This document shows, one piece after another, positions 61,141 through 64,000 of a stretch of DNA of 64,000 nt (its first letter is position 1; each line of letters starts with the position of its first letter). The DNA is from Ammoniphilus oxalaticus. GTDB lineage: Bacteria; Bacillota; Bacilli; Aneurinibacillales; RAOX-1. The stretch is taken from positions 1-64,000 of the forward strand of contig NZ_MCHY01000007.1 in the NCBI RefSeq assembly GCF_003609605.1, in the 5' to 3' direction. The position numbers and the translations under genes are program-made. Under the pieces are notes generated by a model. That model searched no databases. It was not told the DNA's origin and worked only from the letters and a program-made list of their open reading frames with translations.

Positions 61141-62331
61141 TTATTCGTTGTCATCGCGTTCAAATTCTGCGAGGGCGCGCATCGCCAGCAACCGATCGAC
61201 GGCATCTTCCATTGGTGGATTATGCAGCCCCGCCCGCGCGTCACGGTACCATCTCTCTAAAGGAAGATCACGCGACAAGCTGGCTCCGCCGACGATCCGC
61301 ATCGCGTTGTCGATGATTCGTAACGTATGGTCGATCATGACTTTTTTGGCCAATCCGAGTTCAGGTTGCAGCCGTGTTCGATGCTCTGGGTCGCGATCCC
61401 ATCGGTCGGCTACCGAATAGAGTAAGGTTCTGGAGATCATCAAATCTTGTTCGATTTGCGCGATCCGCTGCTGAATATGGGGTAACTTAGAAATCGTCGT
61501 CTGTAAACTGTTCGGTTGATATTTGGAAGCGTATTTTAGAGCAAAATCACGGGCTGCATAGGCAATTCCCGCATAGCAAGCGGGGATATGCAACAACCAT
61601 CCGTTGCCATCGCTGCTCCACGTCGGGGAAGTGGGAACATAGGCGTCATCTGGCACAAATACGTTGTCGAGAATCACGTCGTGGCTAGCGGTTGCTCGCA
61701 TCCCGAGCGTGTTCCAAGTTGGATCAATCTCGATTCCCGCTTGCTTTTTTACATAAAAGTGCCCGATTTGTTCGCTTTCTTCGACAAAGGCGGTAACTAC
61801 GAATCGGTCTAAGATCGGGATTAGTGTGCTGTATGTTTTTCGACCCGATAAAAGCCAACCGCTTGTCGTTCGTCGCGCAATCGTTTCAGGACGACCGCCG
61901 CGTGTCGGACTGCCTGTGTTGCGTTCACTGGAAAAATGATTGATCATCGCCCCTTGTTCAACCACATCGCGACACAATTGCTCAAATAGGGGGTGTGGCC
62001 AAACATTTATATGGCGGTAATGATGGATCAGCCCAAGATGCCAGCCGACGGCTAAAGCGGTCGAACCGTCGCCGCGCGCCAATCGCTCTTGGACTAATAC
62101 CAGTTGATACAAAGAAAGTTCATCGCCGCCATAGCAACGTGGCGTTGTTAATTTTAAGTAACCCGCCTCGCGTAACTCTTTAAAATTTTGGAATGGGAAG
62201 GAAGTTTCTTCCGACAAATCATAACCCGCTGCGCGCTCGTAGAAGCGTTCCGCTAAGGAATCCGCAAGCGTAACGAGCTTTTCTTCCGTTTGATTGCGGA
62301 CAAAATAATCAATGTTCATTGCTGTTGACAT
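61141..62331 (-). CDS. Acyl-CoA dehydrogenase family flavoprotein
   Basis: 396 residues. An N-terminal helical domain (LREAGYLKLTTPRCYGGDELSL), a middle beta domain (GWLLSGRKTYSTLIPILDRFVVTAF, LGMRATASHDVILDNVFVP) and a C-terminal helical domain (MRIVGGASLSRDLPLERWYRDARAG) match the family. The pattern near the end resembles flavin monooxygenase-like members (DszC/SfnC type) as much as true dehydrogenases, and no canonical glutamate is obvious. Substrate unknown. RBS GGAGGACGAG before ATG. Confidence 0.88.
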   Translation of the reverse strand: MSTAMNIDYFVRNQTEEKLVTLADSLAERFYERAAGYDLSEETSFPFQNFKELREAGYLKLTTPRCYGGDELSLYQLVLVQERLARGDGSTALAVGWHLGLIHHYRHINVWPHPLFEQLCRDVVEQGAMINHFSSERNTGSPTRGGRPETIARRTTSGWLLSGRKTYSTLIPILDRFVVTAFVEESEQIGHFYVKKQAGIEIDPTWNTLGMRATASHDVILDNVFVPDDAYVPTSPTWSSDGNGWLLHIPACYAGIAYAARDFALKYASKYQPNSLQTTISKLPHIQQRIAQIEQDLMISRTLLYSVADRWDRDPEHRTRLQPELGLAKKVMIDHTLRIIDNAMRIVGGASLSRDLPLERWYRDARAGLHNPPMEDAVDRLLAMRALAEFERDDNE

Positions 62332-62406
62332 GCTCGTCCTCCGATTTTTACTTGAAATAGTTGATTAAAAATGCGCTATTAGTATACCACAAATGGAAAA
62401 TTACCA

Positions 62407-62436
62407 TTGGTTGATAATGGAAGGACGTGCTATAAT
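62407..62436 (+). promoter_or_regulatory. Probable promoter of the aldo/keto reductase gene
   Basis: TATAAT at 62431-62436 preceded by TGC; TTGGTT at 62407-62412 gives an 18-bp spacer. It lies in the divergent gap with the flavoprotein gene. Confidence 0.6.
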
Positions 62437-62465
62437 AAACGTGGGCTCGTCAAGGAGGGATGATC

Positions 62466-63377
62466 ATGCGTAAAAATCGATTAGGTTCATCGGATCTGTT
62501 CGTGAGTGAGATCGGTATGGGCTGTATGTCGCTCGGCGTTGAGGTAGAGCATGGGATACGAATGATCCACCAGGCGTTAGCGAGCGGCATTAATTTTTTG
62601 GACACGGCTGATTTATACGATTATGGTCGAAATGAAGAAATTGTTGGTAAGGCGATTAAAGGAAGACGAGATGAAGTGATCTTGGCTACGAAAGTGGGCA
62701 ATCGCTGGAATGAACAACAAGATGGGTGGCGTTGGGACCCATCGAAAGCATACATAAAAGAAGCGGTGAAACAGAGTTTACGTCGACTTTCTACTGATTA
62801 CATCGATCTATATCAACTACATGGGGGAACAATCGATGACCCGTTTGAGGAAACGATTGAGGCATTTGAGGAATTAAAGCAAGAAGGCTTGATTCGAGCC
62901 TACGGCATTTCTTCGCTTCGTCCAAACGTGATCCGTTCATTTGTCGCGCAGGCTAATATCGTCAGTGTGATGCTGCCATATAGCATTCTAGATCGACGTC
63001 CTGAAGAAGAATTGTTAGCTTTGTTGGAAAGGCATGAGATCAGTGTGATTGCTAGAGGTCCGTTAGCGAAGGGATATTTATCGGAACGGGTTTTGCAAGA
63101 GGCGGACGGAACAGGTTTTTTGGATTATACATATGAAGAAATACGTCAGCTGATTACGCGGATGAAGGGCTTGTCAAATAACGAGCGAAGCCTTTCACAA
63201 CTTGCTTTGCGCTACCCATTGGGACACGGGGCTGTAGCTACCGTGATTCCGGGCGCTAGCCAGCCGACTCAATTAGCGTCCAACGCGGCAGCGGCTCAAC
63301 TTTGTTTATCTGACGATGAACGAGTGAAATTGCAAACATGGTCAAAACGAAACCGCTATCAACACCATCGAGGGTAA
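62466..63377 (+). CDS. Aldo/keto reductase
   Basis: 303 residues. NADPH-dependent carbonyl reductase of the (beta/alpha)8 type. GINFLDTADLYDYGRNEEIVGKAI holds the catalytic aspartate and tyrosine, LATKVGNRW the lysine, and YIDLYQLHGGTID the histidine. The later TVIPGASQPTQLASN binds the cofactor phosphate. The ATG at 62466 is preferred to the one at 62460, which touches the AAGGAGGG site. It is followed by a LacI-type regulator in the same direction. Confidence 0.93.
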   Translation: MRKNRLGSSDLFVSEIGMGCMSLGVEVEHGIRMIHQALASGINFLDTADLYDYGRNEEIVGKAIKGRRDEVILATKVGNRWNEQQDGWRWDPSKAYIKEAVKQSLRRLSTDYIDLYQLHGGTIDDPFEETIEAFEELKQEGLIRAYGISSLRPNVIRSFVAQANIVSVMLPYSILDRRPEEELLALLERHEISVIARGPLAKGYLSERVLQEADGTGFLDYTYEEIRQLITRMKGLSNNERSLSQLALRYPLGHGAVATVIPGASQPTQLASNAAAAQLCLSDDERVKLQTWSKRNRYQHHRG

Positions 63378-63442
63378 CTGCAAATCAACAAGCAAACGAT
63401 GCGGCAGCGCAATGATAAAAAAGGAGTTGAAGCATTCGATCG

Positions 63443-64000
63443 ATGTTGACAATAAAAGAAATTGCAGAGATGGCTAAAGTTTCACGAACAACGGTTTCAC
63501 GTGTCATCAATAATTCAGGGTATGTCAGCGAAGAAGTGCGTAAACGTGTACTAGAAGTGATCGACAAGACGGGGTACGTCCCCAGTTTACAGGCGAAGTC
63601 GCTACGAACAGGGCGGACAAAGGTGATCGGTGTCATCTTCCCTAAAACAACGATGGAAACAGTGGGATCGATCGTCGATGGGATGGATGAGGTTTTTCGA
63701 ATTCACGGCTTTCAGATTTTATTGACTAGCGCCAATTTCGAAAATGAGACAGAATTGGGCTACTTACGCCTGTTAAAAAGCAGACAAGTGGATGGAATCA
63801 TCGTTTTAGCCCCAAACGAAAATATGGCCTTAACCGAGAAAATGCAACGAATGAAGATGCCGTTTGTCGTGATTGGACTAGATATCGAAGACATTACGAG
63901 GGTCATTCACGCAGAACGTCGAGCGGCGCAAGCGATGACTGAGCTGCTCATTAGTCAAGGCAATCGAAATATCGCCTTTGTTGGAACAGAGCAAGCGGAT
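63443..64000 (+). CDS. LacI-family transcriptional regulator (partial, cut by window end)
   Basis: The first 186 residues are present. MLTIKEIAEMAKVSRTTVSRVINNSGYVSEEVRKRV is the LacI helix-turn-helix and hinge region, followed by RTGRTKVIGVIFPKTT and the sugar-binding-like effector domain (LLTSANFENETELGYLRLLKSRQVDGIIVLAP). AAGGAG is 16 bases before the ATG; an ATT codon at 63434 is better spaced but not preferred. It probably controls sugar genes to the right of the window or the aldo/keto reductase before it. Confidence 0.92.
   Translation, partial: MLTIKEIAEMAKVSRTTVSRVINNSGYVSEEVRKRVLEVIDKTGYVPSLQAKSLRTGRTKVIGVIFPKTTMETVGSIVDGMDEVFRIHGFQILLTSANFENETELGYLRLLKSRQVDGIIVLAPNENMALTEKMQRMKMPFVVIGLDIEDITRVIHAERRAAQAMTELLISQGNRNIAFVGTEQAD

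Overview
The window looks like the chromosome of a Bacillales-type, Gram-positive, probably spore-forming bacterium. The signs are strong AGGAGG ribosome binding sites, frequent TTG and GTG starts, Bacillus-like families (DUF421, DUF1657, DUF4363, YvlD-type holin-like, CBO0543), a class A penicillin-binding protein and moderate GC. I cannot name the species. No rRNA, tRNA, complete insertion sequence or prophage is visible.

Layout. 1-5716: a GAF-PAS-GGDEF-EAL c-di-GMP protein, a TPP-dependent enzyme and a YtcJ-type amidohydrolase. 5717-7290: intergenic repeats, a nuclease-like protein and a decayed cyclopropane-fatty-acid synthase. 7650-13499: a cobalamin assembly and salvage operon (cobT, cobD, cobU, cobS, cobC, cbiB, cbiZ) without corrin-ring synthesis genes. 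13541-14370: sixteen copies of a 52-bp structured tandem repeat. 14438-21055: NERD protein, epimerase, penicillin-binding protein, SEC-C protein, a mini zinc-ribbon protein and a cupin.

21200-33611 is a complete type I-C CRISPR-Cas system: cas3 with its own terminator, then cas5c-cas8c-cas7-cas4-cas1-cas2 in a tightly coupled operon, a 174-bp leader rich in palindromes, and an array of 59 repeats and 58 spacers, two of them identical. Two hairpins with the same loop sequence but different, compensating stems lie just before cas3 and just after cas2. This covarying pair is the most novel signal I found.

33612-34743 holds a degenerate CRISPR trailer, an 83-bp inverted-repeat element, a PhnA/YjdM-like protein and a structured terminated region that could be an RNA leader. 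34744-40595 is an alpha-glucan-type island: DUF4912, a GH57-GT4 fusion, a sugar nucleotidyltransferase and a GH15-like glucoamylase.

40766-64000 is mostly housekeeping: a CBO0543/holin-like fusion, thioesterase, DUF2062, SWIM-SNF2 helicase, a beta-gamma crystallin protein, NagA, threonine synthase, an ABC ATPase, a YbaK deacylase, a DUF421/DUF4363/DUF1657 group suggestive of spore membranes, a CDGSH protein, a MalY-type lyase, two CNNM/CorC-type proteins that converge on a shared terminator, an acyl-CoA dehydrogenase, an aldo/keto reductase and a LacI-family regulator cut by the right edge. Several small genes (20514, 46883, 54954) were found by hand from their ribosome binding sites.
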